A stretch of 64,000 nt of DNA from Gnetum montanum (GCA_015680685.1 MNCI01037842.1:124001-188000); one strand, 5' to 3'. Shown: positions 22,185-33,342, numbered from the stretch's first letter. Made by a program: numbers and translations. Notes: generated by a model not told the origin, from the letters alone.

Positions 22185-22697
22185 CTATTCTTGGGATCGA
22201 AACAGAATTGTGAGGGTTACTCTAGTAGGAATCCTCATCTCTCTAACTATTTCATAGGAAATTTTTGACGTGATGAAGGCTGTTCTATTATTCTCTGGCT
22301 TGGTGGAGCTCTCAACTTGATCTACTAGAACTTTTTCTTCAGCACTCTTTTCATTTTCTTTTTTAGATGCACTCTTCTGTTCTTCTTCATTGGGTCTTTC
22401 ATTTTCTTCTTGGGAGACAAAGGCCTCTTCCCATGTCCATGATGACTCTTCATTGGTTGGTTGCTCTTCTTCTTTTTCCTCTTCTTTGGTGCAATCTTGA
22501 TATTGCCTCTAAACATTTGACTCTATCTCTAAACCTCTTGTGAGGAATGAAAATTCATCGAACAACCAATCCATGAAAGGACACTCGTTCAGTGCTCCAC
22601 ATAATCTAGCTTTCAAATAAGCGTTTAAGATATGTTCAGGGAAACATCCCATCACATATGGAATAAAAGGCTTTCTCATTGTTCTTCCAAACTCCAT
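22185..22697 (-). CDS. Element A extra ORF downstream of integrase, function unknown
   Basis: The frame is 171 codons long and open apart from one TAG about 62 codons in (near 22510). The N-terminal 60 residues are mixed, with a Cys-Phe-Pro-Glu and a Phe-Met-Asp-Trp-Leu-Phe motif. The rest is a Glu/Lys-rich, probably disordered segment with three Glu-Glu-Glu runs. No signal peptide, membrane segment or zinc motif is visible. The start is the ATG at 22697, 466 bases past the integrase stop. Such 3' ORFs occur in some Tat/Athila-side gypsy elements. It might encode an accessory structural protein, but this is unproven. The conserved frame in an otherwise decaying element supports real coding capacity. 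Confidence 0.6.
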
Positions 22698-23162
22698 CTC
22701 CCTATTTCAAATTAGCTCTCTCTTACTTTCCCTACTCAACTTGAATTAAAAGATGATGAAATCCTAGGCAACCCAATTCTCTTTTTATAGGTGCTAGGAA
22801 TTTAAAATTTTCCCTAAGAGTCTTCAACCAATTTTCTCTCTTTTTAAGCATTTTAACCACTTGTCACAATCCTCACTAAGAGGTGGATGAGTCACCTTCT
22901 CCACTTGTTACACTTGTAGGATTCCACTTGTTTCACTTGTAGGCTTCCACTTGCCTCACTTGAAGAAAAACTATTTTCTAATTTAAATAAATTAATCCTA
23001 AATATATTTACTATTATAATATACTATCAATAGCATAATTAAACATAATAATTGATACTATATTCCTAGTAATATTAGTAATATTATATCTAATAGTATA
23101 TACATCTATTATTTTTGTGTAAGGATATCTTCAAGCTATATGCAATTGTCCCAAATAATGTT
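22698..23162 (-). other. Element A spacer between integrase and extra ORF
   Basis: AT-rich and non-coding. It contains a short local repeat of CACTTGT-type words at about 22858-22970 and TAATATTA-rich sequence at 22980-23110. No other feature was seen. Confidence 0.5.
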
Positions 23163-24442
23163 TTATATGCAAAAATTATATGGAAATTGCAATTTCATGC
23201 CATCCAAAGTTGATAATTTGTAAGTATCTTCAGATAATTGCTTTTTAATTTGAAAGGGACCAATCCATGTCGGGGTAAACTTATTTGGTTTCTTTATATT
23301 CCATAATAGGACAAGGTCCCCTATCTTGAAAGTTCTTTTCAGAGCTTTCCTATCAAACCATATTTTAACTTGAGAGGTATTCTGTAACAAATTATCCCTT
23401 TCTTTATCTACTTTAGCTTCTCTTTTAATAAGCAAAGTCATGAAACTTCTATCTTTATTAGTTTTTTCACTATATCTTTGTACAAATTTAAAAGCTGAGC
23501 TTACAATCTTATTTGTAATTCTTGCTGGCAAACCATAGACTAAGTTATATGGTGATGTCCCAATATCTCCCTTGAATCTAATTCGATCTGACCATAACGC
23601 GGATTATAGATAATTGATCCAATTTCTTGGATTTCTATCCATCGATTTCTTGATATAAGTGATAAGCTCTTTATTGGTGGATTCTGCTAGGCCATTTTCT
23701 TGAGGATAATAGTTTGATGAGAAAAATAAGAAAATAGATTTTTCTGATGCCCATTTGATAAAATCTTCAGATTTAAAGGCGAGTCCATTGTCTGACACTA
23801 ATACTTCGGGTAGACCAAATCTACTTAGAATGTGGTCTCCTAAAAACTTAATCACATCTGATGCTAAACTTCCTCTTAGAGCCTTTGCTTTAGACCATTT
23901 AGTGAAATAATCAGTAGCCATGAGAATAAACCTGTGTCCAACTCTTGAAGGAGTAATTTTACGAATAAAATCCAAACCCCATTGCTGAAATGGTCTATCT
24001 GCAACTACTGGCTTTAAAGGGGCTTTAGCCTTTTTAATTTTGGGCCCATGAATTTGACATTTATAGCATTTTTGAATCTTTGAGATAATGTCTTGATACA
24101 TGGAAGGCCAGTAATATCCATATCGAGTATATGTTGCATAGTCAACTTAGGGGATTCATAAAATAAATTCAAATGATCATGAAATTGTTCCAAAATGAAA
24201 CTAATTTGATCATTATGAACACATTCCAATAAAACCCCTCGAAAATATTTTCTATATAATATATCATCTTTTACAACGAATCTTCGTGCTCTTTTGAAGA
24301 AATCTCTCTTTTGACTTGCAGTTAAATTATTTGGGATTTTCCTTGTATTAAGAAATTTGAGAATTTCATCATACCAATTCTCTTCATGGGTGTCAAGTGT
24401 ACATACTTCACTTTCTCTAGTCATTAACTTGGCTAATCCCAT
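23163..24442 (-). pseudogene. Element A integrase (two frames)
   Basis: The integrase inserts element cDNA into the host chromosome. The N-terminal part (24442-24110) has a degenerate zinc-binding domain: Gln-Phe-His-Asp-His is followed by Cys-Tyr-Lys-Cys, but the second zinc histidine is not evident. A frameshift near 24110 leads into the catalytic core, which keeps all three acids: Gly-Leu-Asp-Phe-Ile, Val-Ser-Asp-Asn-Gly and Asn-Gly-Leu-Ala-Glu. A stop at about 23604 interrupts. The C-terminal part (23531-23163) has Gly-Asp-Leu-Val-Leu-Leu and Trp-Ile-Gly-Pro-Phe, the GPF/Y-type module. No chromodomain follows. It is nearly complete and only lightly damaged. Confidence 0.9.
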
Positions 24443-25021
24443 TCCCTTAATTATTTTTCATATTTCTAATGAAAATCTGAAACTTTGCAACTTTATAAGC
24501 CATTTTCCTTTTTTTAATCTAATCTCATTTTGGGCTAGGAATCGCTTGAATGCATGTTCAATTAGCATAATGTGGACTAATGAACTTTCCAAATAATTTT
24601 TAAAATGTTGAAGTGCTTTGATGACTACAAATGCTTGTTTCTCTAAGTTTGAATAATTTAATTCTGAACCTTTTAACTAACACCCAAAAAATCCAATTGG
24701 TTCATCTTGACCTTCATCATCTTTTTGTGTTAAAACGACAGCGATAGAATCATTTGAAGCAAAAGAATATAACCAAAAATCTTCTTTAAGCCTAGGCTTC
24801 ACCAAATATGGAGCCTCTTGTATTGCATTTTTAATTTCTGATAAAGCTCTCTCTAATTATGGCATTTTCTGTACTTGGACTTCCTTTTTTAGCATATGCA
24901 TCAAAGGTTTGGTAATTTCAGTAAACCCGGGGATGAGCTTTTTTACAAAGTTTATCTTACCAAAGAAAGATCTAAGAGATTTCTTACTTGTGGGAAGTTC
25001 AATATTCTGTACTGCTTGAAT
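24443..25021 (-). pseudogene. Element A RT C-terminus and Ty3-type RNase H, catalytic aspartates replaced
   Basis: Directly continues the RT frame after a stop at 25022. First comes the RT connection block (Leu-Arg-Ser-Phe-Phe-Gly-Lys-Ile-Asn-Phe), then an RNase H fold. The usual Thr-Asp-Ala-Ser reads Ser-Phe-Ala-Ser, so the first catalytic Asp is Phe. Glu-Lys-Gln-Ala keeps its Glu. The usual Thr-Asp-His reads Ile-Glu-His. The surrounding motifs (Asn-Tyr-Ser, Lys-Ala-Leu) are well kept. Three further stops interrupt the region (about 24865, 24677 and 24459). The pattern fits a domain that has lost activity but keeps a structural role beside the RT, with nuclease work done by the upstream archaeal-type copy. 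Confidence 0.8.
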
Positions 25022-25567
25022 TTAGGAATTGTCTATGGAAATTCCTTCTTGATATATCACATGGCCTAATAAGCTTCCAGATTTAACCTCGAAGATACAC
25101 TTCTTAGGATTTAATGAAATACCAAACTCACAACATCTGTCAAAAACTTCCTGGAGATGATTAATATGATCTTCTTTTTTCTTTGAAAATATTGTAATAT
25201 CATCCAAATAAATCACCACGAATTTGCCTAATAAATCCTTAAATGCTAAATCCATTGCTCTTTGGAAAGTAGCTCCAACATTTGACAATCCAAATGGCAT
25301 TATTTGGTAAGCGAAATTTCCCCATTTGGTGATAAATGTTGTTTTGTATCTATCATTTTTATCTACCACAATTTTATTATAACCCAAGAAACCTTCTAAG
25401 AAAGAATATACTTGACAACCTGAGACTTTAATCAACATCTCATCAATTCTTGGAAGTGGATACTTATCCTTTTTTGAGGCATCATTCAGATTTCTAAAAT
25501 CTACAAAAATCCTTATATCACCATTTTTCTTTCGCACTGGAACAAGGTTAGCAAGCCATGTTGAATA
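25022..25567 (-). pseudogene. Element A reverse transcriptase
   Basis: RNA/DNA-dependent DNA polymerase. From the 5' side: Tyr-Ser-Thr-Trp-Leu-Ala-Asn at about 25555, Phe-Val-Asp-Phe-Arg-x-Leu-Asn, Leu-Pro-Arg-Ile-Asp-Glu-Met, Gly-Tyr-Asn-Lys-Ile, Pro-Phe-Gly-Leu-Ser, and the catalytic Tyr-Leu-Asp-Asp near 25210. The order is that of Ty3/gypsy RTs, with all catalytic aspartates present. The linker upstream (25568-26140) ends with Ala-Arg-Ile-Ile-Tyr-Pro-Val, then one stop at 25567 before the RT proper. The frame is open for 171 codons, the longest intact RT in the window. Confidence 0.9.
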
Positions 25568-26139
25568 TCATACTGGATATATGATTCGTGCTTGCAACAA
25601 CTTCTTGATTTCGGTTTCCATAGTTGGTTCAAATGATGGATTAAATTTCCTTTGTTTTTGCTTGACTATTTTACAACATTCTATTAAAGGAATTTTATGT
25701 GTCATCACATCTTGCCTAAAAGATTTAAGATCATCATAAGAATAAGAAAAATTATCCAAATTATTTCTTAGACATGTTAACAGGTTTTTCTTGAAACTTG
25801 AATCTCTTTCCTTTGTAATGTTCAACATCTTTGGTATTCTGTCTAATCCAAAATTTACTACTTCGAAAGCTTGACTATCTGGGCTTTGTATATCCTTTCC
25901 AGTAAGTAAATTTTTCTTGAAGTCTTGTTCCAAGTCAATCATCCTTTTTGGAATGAAATTAGCTTTGGAGTTTGATGACGTTTCAGGTATCACTTGACCC
26001 TCAAATTCTTGTTTGTTTTTCATAAATCTTAGTACATGGTCATCATCTTCAAATACTTGAAAATATCTTATATTATCTAGTACTGATGGCTGATGTTCTT
26101 CTTCAATCATGACATCCTTGTAACTTTCTATTATTTGCA
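25568..26139 (-). pseudogene. Element A linker between archaeal-type RNase H and RT
   Basis: About 190 codons, open in one frame and continuous with the end of the upstream RNase H. It is Asp/Glu/Lys-rich, with Asp-Leu-Glu-Gln-Asp and Cys-Leu-Arg-Asn-Asn-Leu segments. It ends in the RT-proximal Lys-Leu-Leu-Gln-Ala-Arg motif. No domain of its own was recognised; the join is as expected for one polyprotein. Confidence 0.7.
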
Positions 26140-26522
26140 TATCCAATGTTGAAGCTTCCTTTGGCAAATCATCTGCTATACGATTCTCTGCTCTATTTAT
26201 ATGCTCTATTTGGCAATGTTGAAACTGATCTAACATCTTAAGAAAGTTGCTTATAAGGTCTTAAGAATGAGCTCTTTACTACACAGTTACCCTTTACTTG
26301 TTCACAAACTAATCTTGAGTCTCCTTTTATAGTGAATACTCTGATCTTTTTGTCTAGAGCTATTCTTATACCAATACATAAAGCTTCATACTTAGCCTTG
26401 TTGTTAGTACAAGGAAAAGATGGATGAATTTCTTTGAGAATTTTAGGTGAATCATTCCTTAATATAACTATACCGACTCCTACACCTTTTGAATTATATG
26501 AACCATCAAAGTATAACTCCCA
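26140..26522 (-). pseudogene. Element A archaeal-type RNase H (RVT_3 / PF13456 type), upstream of RT
   Basis: RNase H degrades the RNA strand of RNA-DNA hybrids during reverse transcription. Four acidic positions are visible: Leu-Tyr-Phe-Asp-Gly-Ser (about 26510), Asn-Lys-Ala-Lys-Tyr-Glu-Ala-Leu, Lys-Gly-Asp-Ser-Arg-Leu-Val, and Asn-Arg-Ile-Ala-Asp-Asp-Leu near 26170. A stop and small frame break at about 26236-26238 interrupt it before the last motif. The Cys-Thr-Asn-Asn block before the Glu is typical of the archaeal/plant RNase H family. It lies between protease and RT, whereas Ty3-type RNase H follows RT. The element has that domain too, so it carries two. Confidence 0.85.
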
Positions 26523-27182
26523 TTTATCCTTATTCTTTGAGTGTTCTTTTTCAGATTTATAATTTTCTTGGAGTGTACAAATTTTATTTTCAACACCTCC
26601 TTTTTCAACCATTTTACTTTTTCCATTTGAAGTAATGTTATCAATCATCAAAGGTTCACTATAGATGTATATTTGATTTGGTTCTCCTTTCCAAGGTAGC
26701 CACATGTGAGAATAATCTGTTGATATGTAACCTGAGAAATTCTTGCTCCAACTTCTACTCAATAAGAGACTATGCGAATCTGGTATATCTGCCACTTGAA
26801 TAGTTACTCTACTTCTGACGTGAGGTTCAGAAGAAATTTCCAAGAGGATATTTGGTAATTGACCCACAATCTTCACTCTACTTTTATCCACTTGAACAAT
26901 CTTTTTAATTGATTTTTCAGGAATCAAACCAAGTTTCTTACATATAGACAGTAGCATTATAGTAGACGTAGCTCCAGAATCAATCAAAAAATTGTGTAAG
27001 TATTTATCCTTTAATTTCATTGTCAAAAGAAAAGGAGGAGCTTCCTTATCAGGAATACAATCATACAAGGTCTTTAATTTCTCATCATTATTAGACACAT
27101 AACTTAACTCTGATTCTCTAACTCTCCTTTTACCTTTAATGAACTCTAAAGCCTTTCTTTGCTGATCTCCTATTTGAAGCAA
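26523..27182 (-). pseudogene. Element A protease (retropepsin-like)
   Basis: Processes the Gag-Pol polyprotein. The catalytic Phe-Leu-Ile-Asp-Ser-Gly-Ala-Thr is at about 26985-26966 and a flap-distal Ser-Leu-Leu-Leu-Ser follows near 26765. The protease frame is open from 27182 through the archaeal-type RNase H, so both lie in one uninterrupted 314-codon stretch. A Lys/Glu-rich connector of about 60 residues joins them. The upstream linker Tyr-Asp-Leu-Ile-Glu-Asp-Leu (about 27222) is shared with elements B and C, so the three belong to one lineage. Confidence 0.85.
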
Positions 27183-28302
27183 CTAATAAAAGCTAATATT
27201 GGCCTGGACATGTTTAAGGTCTTCAATCAAATCATACTCTCCATCACCAATAGATCTTGGTTTCTTTATCCATTTATTAAAACACTGATTTAAAGTGCTT
27301 TTCTCTACTTGATTATCTTTACCTTTATTCTTATCTCTTCTATTTGGCTTAAAAGCTTTTCTCTTAGTAGATGGATTAGTAATAACATTTGGGGGTAGTT
27401 AGTCTTTCCTTAGATCAGAGATTATATCCATTTGCTTCATTATTATTACATTCTTCATCTGAAGACATATTTTCTTCAGAACTTGATAGAGAAGAAGTAT
27501 CGCTAGATCCATTGCTAGAAGATTTACTTGCATAATGAACAATAGATAACTCATTATTAGATTCAATATCAAGAAAGTTGGACATAATTAGATTATTTTC
27601 ATCTTCATCTTCTACTAACTTAGTTTCTTGATGTTTATGATTTCTATTTTTCCTTTCTTCCTTGATATTTACTCTTGCCCAAGATTTTTCAAGCTTCACT
27701 ATTTTGTTAGACATATCCCTCATTAATTGTCCTTTTTTAGATTCTACTCTTTCATGCCGTTGCTCTATCTTAACATGAGATGGACTTGGTAAAGCTTTAA
27801 ATTGAGCAAAATCTTGCATAGGAATCATAACTCTCTTCTCTTTTTTGAATTGCAATATTTTCTTCAAGATTCATGTTCAACTATTTTTCTAATTATATAG
27901 CTTCACTAAAGTAGTCATTTAGTGTAGTTAAGTTTGGATTTCTTCTTAACCAAATTGGAATGTTGGGATTGATAGCCTTAAGATAAGTTTCTTTAAGCAT
28001 TTCTTCTGATGGTCTATATTTTCTTTTGATGAGTCCACAAATTCGTTGAAACTTGATGTTAAAATCTCTAATTGACTCTTTAATTCCTTGCTTAGCTTGT
28101 ATCAGCCCATAGTATAGTTGTTGTTGATCTAATTGATTACCAAAGTGGGCTAAGAAAGAGATTCTTCATGTCATCAAACTTGTAATACTATTACTTGGTA
28201 AGTTTGAATACCAAATCTGAGCCATATCCTTTAGATTTGATACAAACAACCTACAAGCTTGATCTTGATGTTGAATATTTGCATGAGCTAAAGCTAACTC
28301 AA
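27183..28302 (-). pseudogene. gag: Element A gag, N-terminally truncated
   Basis: Structural protein. The first residues are missing because the gene joins the truncated 5' LTR at 28303. The capsid region is clear: Phe-Val-Ser-Asn-Leu-Lys-Asp-Met-Ala at about 28235, Trp-Tyr-Ser-Asn-Leu-Pro, then, after a local frame disturbance near 28165, Leu-Ala-His-Phe-Gly and Ser-Ile-Arg-Asp-Phe-Asn. Stops near 27900 are followed by an open 150-codon C-terminal part (27867-27415) that is basic, then acidic and Ser-rich. No complete CCHC knuckle was found. The linker then runs into protease. Confidence 0.85.
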
Positions 28303-29430
28303 ACATCCATAGGCGTCTGCAATAGCTTGGCCATGAGATATGTGATGTGAAAGGATCTCTGCTTTCACCCTAAACCAGTGTGAGGAGGCTTCCTATTGCC
28401 TCATACGGTGATGGGGCCATAGGCGGGCTATTACGAAAAATAGTAGAAGCAGGATTAATCCCAACATTGCAGTTACGATTTCTAGTGCCAACTTGGCTGT
28501 CTCTTTCTTTTTTCGTGTTTGTCTTGTTGAAAAGCCTTACCACTGAATCAAGTTCCACTTTGGCTCATTCTATTGATGCAGGGCTTTAGAAAAACTATGT
28601 GAGCCTACATTTCATGAGATTTGCAAAACTTTCAGTTCCGCTAGTGATGATTCCCTATCTATGCTCTGCATACACTTTCGGTGTTCATCCATTACCTTGC
28701 CCACGTGTATGTTTAGTTTCTGGCTCTCCCTTTTTTTTTTTGCAGCAGACATAACCTTGAACATTGAGCAATTCAAGCACAGAAATAAAATATCATCGAG
28801 ATTCAACATGCCATTGAACACAAACAACTACTTGATCATCTTCTGGAACTTTGGCAGCCCAACCCTGTGACCAGAAGCATCGGCATTTCAACCAATAGAT
28901 TGATCAGTCCACCACGGTTGATATGAACAGCAGAGATGACACGTCTGACCTTCTCCACTGTTGATATTTTCTAGTGTCTCCAAACCTTTTCAGACTGAAG
29001 AGCTCTGTCCTGCAAATCTTTGAATTATATATTACTTTAAAATATATTCTGCATAATCTTGACACGTTTTGGTCCATCAAATGCCCTTTTCATATTTTAA
29101 AGTTTTAATCTCCATTATTGGCCTTTAGATCGATGTTTTGTGCATATTTACCCTGGCTTAACCTGGAATCGTGCCTTGCTTTGTAATATAGCGCTATGTA
29201 CACGTCATTGTCTTTATTCCTCAGGATTAATTCGACACTTTAATTTTGTATCTTGAGAAGGTCTTAACATCATTTTATTTAACAATGAATAACTTCTCCA
29301 AACCATCCATCAACCCATAACCTTAAAGCCACATGTTTATTTCTAAATTTTCAACCATACATTGTTTTACAAGTTGTCTTTTTCCAGTATCTACTCTTGC
29401 TGTTCGATGAAATGGCCAAATGTGCCAACA
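28303..29430 (-). repeat. Element A 5' LTR, truncated, with P450 fragment
   Basis: Corresponds to 20904-21987 of the 3' LTR, including the first half of the P450 fragment: Lys-Ile-Cys block near 29020, Phe-Asn-Gly-Met-Leu near 28822, Asp-Glu-His-Arg near 28690. It has about 60 extra bases near 29085-29145. It breaks off at 28303 and is followed at once by gag coding sequence, so the rest of the LTR, the primer-binding site, the leader and the gag start were deleted together. Confidence 0.85.
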
Positions 29431-29563
29431 CTACCATTAATGACCACCACTTGATAGTTTAAATGTGACTACTTGCATTATTTTTACTATGGTTATTAAG
29501 ATGTAGAAATAGAGATTTTGATAATCATGGCCCCATGATAGCATGAGAGTGTTGACATCAACA
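29431..29563 (-). repeat. Element B 3' LTR, proximal part
   Basis: Begins on the minus strand at 29563 with TGTTGATGTCAACA and matches the outer 140 bases of the 5' LTR at 35184-35045. Element A interrupts it after the CTACC at 29431-29435. Confidence 0.9.
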
Positions 29564-30879
29564 CTTAGCCCCCAAACTTTTAATTGCATGCAAGTGCTAA
29601 AAACAAGACCATAGAAATTTTAAAATGATGCAATAGATAGGGAATCACAAACTTCACAAAATAAGCAAATGAAAACTTAAAGTAAATTGTATTGATCTAA
29701 ACATGATTGAAATAACCATATAATCAAAAGAGAACTAAATGTGGGCCACCCAAATCACACCATCTTAATTAATCAAACTCTAAATATATAATTTTATTAT
29801 TTTAACTACATATATCTATATATAATTAAAATATAATTATGATTTATTTCTCAATGTTCTTACAAAGTAAAAGTTAATTGCATGCAAATTGCTTTGAGCA
29901 CAAGACCCATACTAAACTTAATGAGGAGGACAAGGTCACATTACATTGTGGCTAGTCACAACTTTCAAATTTTTCCTTGGAAATTTTTTTTAACATTGAG
30001 AAAGAAAATGGATGAAAAGGGATTTTTTGCTTCTATGTTTTTTTTTTTTTTTTTTTTTTNGGGGAATTAAGTATAGGGTAAGGATTGCTGCTAGACCCCA
30101 TCACACTCAAGAACTTATTACACTACCAATGAACATGGTCCTTATTCCATTTTTCTTTTAGGAAAATTTACCCATGGTGTACTTCATTCTTAAGGTAGGA
30201 ATTCCAACATGAGTCTGGCCAATTAGCTGCATTGTCAATGAACATATTTCTTTTGGAACTTTGCCCATGGTGCAGTTCAACCCTCATGTATGTGCCTTTA
30301 ATTACGATTTGATAGCATCATAGCAGGTATCCTAGGTGGCTAAGGGTTCTCAACTGGAGATGAACACACTTGATCCCGTTGTTCACAGGGTAACCATGGA
30401 TCATTACACTTGAGGGCTAGGGCTTATGAGAGGGAAAATGGGGTTTTCCAAGGTCACCTAGTGATTATGGCTAACCATTATCCAACATCACCTATCCTAC
30501 ACTCACATGATCATGATGATTACATGATAAGTTAGCACAAATCTCATGCTCCATAATCCAACATAACTATAGAAACTAAAACCTTGAAAAAGACTTGGAA
30601 GAATCAAAGCATTATTGAAATATATAGTATAAAAGAGATTTTACGTCATAGTACTAAGAAATATTATATAAAGAATTATACTCACATTATTTTTGGATGG
30701 TGTTTTGATGATCCAACACTTAGTAACTCAAAAGACCATAATGATTATTAAAATCATATGCAAAGAAAAAATTAAAATAATATGCTAAGAAAGAAATGAT
30801 GGAAGTGCAAAGAGAATATGCAAATGTGACTATATACAAATGGAATTCATGACAAAGAGGAAGAAAACATGCAACTAAG
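29564..30879 (-). other. Element B polypurine tract and 3' non-coding region
   Basis: On the minus strand AAAAGTTTGGGGGCTAAG directly precedes the LTR start. The rest is collinear with 13233-14556 of element C and non-coding. A long T run at 30038-30059 ends in an N at 30060, probably an assembly or sequencing break at a homopolymer. Element C has an A-rich run in the corresponding place. Confidence 0.75.
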
Positions 30880-31190
30880 AATCTAGTAGGTGTTCACATG
30901 GGGCACATGAGTAGAAATGCTTTGGATGGAATGTATTAAAATTTCTAGGTAACTTATGTCCTTGCACATTAGCAACCTTATACACATTGAAACCAATGAT
31001 GTATTTAATTTGGAATGGGCATGACCACATAGCAGGGAATTTACCTTGAAGATTTTCTCAGTCACATGTTCTACCTTTTTTTGAGACTAGGTCTTCTATT
31101 TTAAAGACTTCACCAACGTACTTCTTGTCAGGACATTGTTTAACAATTTCTTGATAATTATGATTACGAAAATTAAGACATAACCTTAAC
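30880..31190 (-). pseudogene. Element B integrase C-terminal remnant
   Basis: The same tail as in element C: minus-strand Lys-Lys-Tyr-Val-Gly-Glu-Val near 31110, an Asp-Leu-Val segment, and Asn-Phe-Asn-x-Phe-His near 30930, with stops and a Gly to Glu change. It lies directly downstream of the protease-side frames, with no RT, RNase H or integrase core between. Confidence 0.7.
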
Positions 31191-31198
31191 TTGTTTGT

Positions 31199-31990
31199 TC
31201 ATTTTGTATTAAGTCTTTCTTTGATATAAGTTTTAATGATAGGTATAGGTCTTGGTGAGTCATCAGATATAGCCTTTCTATGAGAATGTTCCATGGATAT
31301 TTCATTAAAATTTATCACACCTTCAACTATTTTAAGAGGTAGGATCTTATTTATATCTTTATCTTCCCCTAAAGGTGGTGGATTGCTTAGACGAAATCCA
31401 TCGTGTTGATGATAAGGCAAGGTGTCTTCATAGATTTCTTCATCTTCTCTAGAAATTTGATAGGTTTGGATGGAATCTGCATGAGAGACAAGATTTATTT
31501 TTGTAGTTCTCTCACATAGTCATTTACAACATGTTTTCTGTGCTCAACCTCAATAACCCTAACATAATGATTAGTGTTTTGATCTTCCAAAGATTGAATT
31601 TGTTGATCCAAGGCTGTAACTACTTGTTTGTAGAAGGGTTCTAGAGGTATAGTTATGTATTCAGATTTTCCTTTGATAGGGGTTAATAGCTTTGAGAAAT
31701 CTAACCTAAACAAGCCCCCCAAACTTGGCTACAAAAGTCCTAGATAGGAGCACACCATAGGTAGGTGACATGTCAACTACTAGGATATCTATGTAACATG
31801 TGAACATAGGGCATTTTTTAAGTTGCACTTTCACTTCTTTTAATGACCCTACTATAGGTACGTTGGACCCATCAAGTTGAATCACATTTTTCATTTTTGG
31901 TTTCATTTGTGCTCCTAAAGTCTTACATACCTAAAAGGAATGACACTAATAGTTGCTCCAGAATCCATTAAATAATTGTAAACATTATTC
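31199..31990 (-). pseudogene. Element B protease and post-protease frames
   Basis: The catalytic Met-Asp-Ser-Gly-Ala-Thr is encoded at about 31970-31950, then the frame changes at CCTTTTAGGTATGTAAG, the same place as in element C. The downstream protease half is open in 31906-31706 (Val-Ile-Gln-Leu-Asp-Gly-Ser) and 31722-31495 (Pro-Ile-Lys-Gly-Lys-Ser). The unknown post-protease frame follows at 31420-31199 with the shared Arg-Leu-Ser-Asn-Pro-Pro motif. Confidence 0.75.
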
Positions 31991-31999
31991 CCTAAAATG

Positions 32000-33342
32000 A
32001 TCAAGGTTGTTAGGAAAGAGAGTTAATCTTTCTTATTTGACATAGAATTGTTTATGTTCTATACTAATAGCATGTTAGGACATTTAGCAAAGTGAATTTT
32101 CCTTTTAGGCATTGGGGATTTTTCTTTTCTAGTTTCTAGTCTATGAACTATCTCTTGAATCACCTCTTCATTTTGTCAAAATGTAACAGATCATACATTG
32201 AAATGTTAGCTTTGATTTTCTTTAAATCCTCAACTAGATCATAACTCTTAGGTACTTCTTTGGCTTCTGGTTGAGGTGGAGTTCTTCTAAGTATAGAAGG
32301 TGGATTTGGTCATTGCAAGGTGTTTTTTTGGGATGACCGAGTTTGAGTATTTGTGTTACTTTGACTAGGAGCTCTTCTATTTGGAGGAGTGTAAGGGTCA
32401 TTCCTATTTTTTTTATGTTTCTTTTTAATTAAACTACTTCATTGGAAAATTTTTGAAGTGAAGTTAATATTTGGATCATTTGATCTTGAGCTTGAGTCAT
32501 CAGTTCAATAGGATTAGATACCCTATTTTGGTTTATGATGGACTAAATTAAGTCCTTTGATTGATCCTCATTCAAAGCAGTGTTAGATGATAGGAATGGA
32601 GAAGATGTGGGACCTTGAAAATAGTTATTTGTATGTTGAGTCATTTGAAGGGGAATGGGAGTTTGGAACATAGTGTTGGTCATTGGGAAACTTGGTAGAG
32701 GTAGAGGACTAGATTGCATAGGATTGCTAATGCTCATCATTCCAAATTGAGTTTGAATGCTATTCATAAGGGTGATTTGTTCTTGCTCCATGGATTTCAC
32801 CATTTCTCCCTGTATTTTTTTATGTTAGGGTCCAATTTGATGGAATAGGCAAAGAATGGATCGATGGTAGAAAGGTAAAAGTTGAGGATGCCATCAGGTT
32901 GTGGACACATCTCACTTGGCACATAGGCTAGCTAGTGAAGAAATCTTAGATTGTAATCCCTAAAATTTTCCTCAAGTAGCTTTCTTAAGTTGGTGAAGTT
33001 GCTAGATGCTATGGCAGGGATTGTGAATTTGTCAAATTGAGTCAAAAACTTATTTTTTATCTCTTTCCATAAGTTAATGGAGGCATTGGTGAGCATAAAA
33101 AATCATTAGGTTTCTTTGGTTCTAAAAGTTGTCACAAATACTGTACATGCCAGATCATTTTGGACAATATTGTGGATCCAAGGTAAGGTTTTGAAACATT
33201 GTACATGTTGGCAAACATCACTAGTAGGGGTTGTGGGATCGAAAAACAAATTTATTTTTTGAAGTGATTTTGGGATATCATGATAATTAGTGAAGTTGAA
33301 AGGGTTGCTAACCAAGGGAGCTAGGGGTTGATTAGTTGCCAT
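32000..33342 (-). pseudogene. gag: Element B gag
   Basis: Gag of the same type as element C, with its ATG at 33342. The N-terminal 78 codons are intact (33342-33106), then broken at the position equivalent to the Gln-Trp-Phe block. The Met/Pro-rich middle region is open at 32803-32543. The zinc-knuckle region is decayed, and no clear cysteine-histidine set is seen. The linker with Ala-Asn-Ile-Ser lies near 32200. It confirms the family structure but cannot make a full protein. Confidence 0.8.

Larger units (their letters stand above)
18589..29430 (-). mobile_element. Element A: Ty3/gypsy retrotransposon with dual RNase H, nested in element B
   Basis: Minus-strand order: truncated 5' LTR (29430-28303), gag, protease, archaeal-type RNase H, RT, Ty3-type RNase H, integrase, extra ORF, polypurine tract, 3' LTR (21987-18589). 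Termini TGTTGGC and GCCAACA are exact inverted 7-mers. Flanking CTACT and CTACC (18584-18588, 29431-29435) are a target duplication with one mismatch, and removing A restores a continuous element B LTR. The 5' LTR lost its downstream two thirds, the primer site and the start of gag. Stops are few compared with D and E, so A is younger. Confidence 0.9.

Noticed and set aside
23604-24101. Possible host-domesticated integrase gene
   Set aside because: It is an integral part of element A's pol, in the right order and orientation, with a frameshift and stops on both sides.
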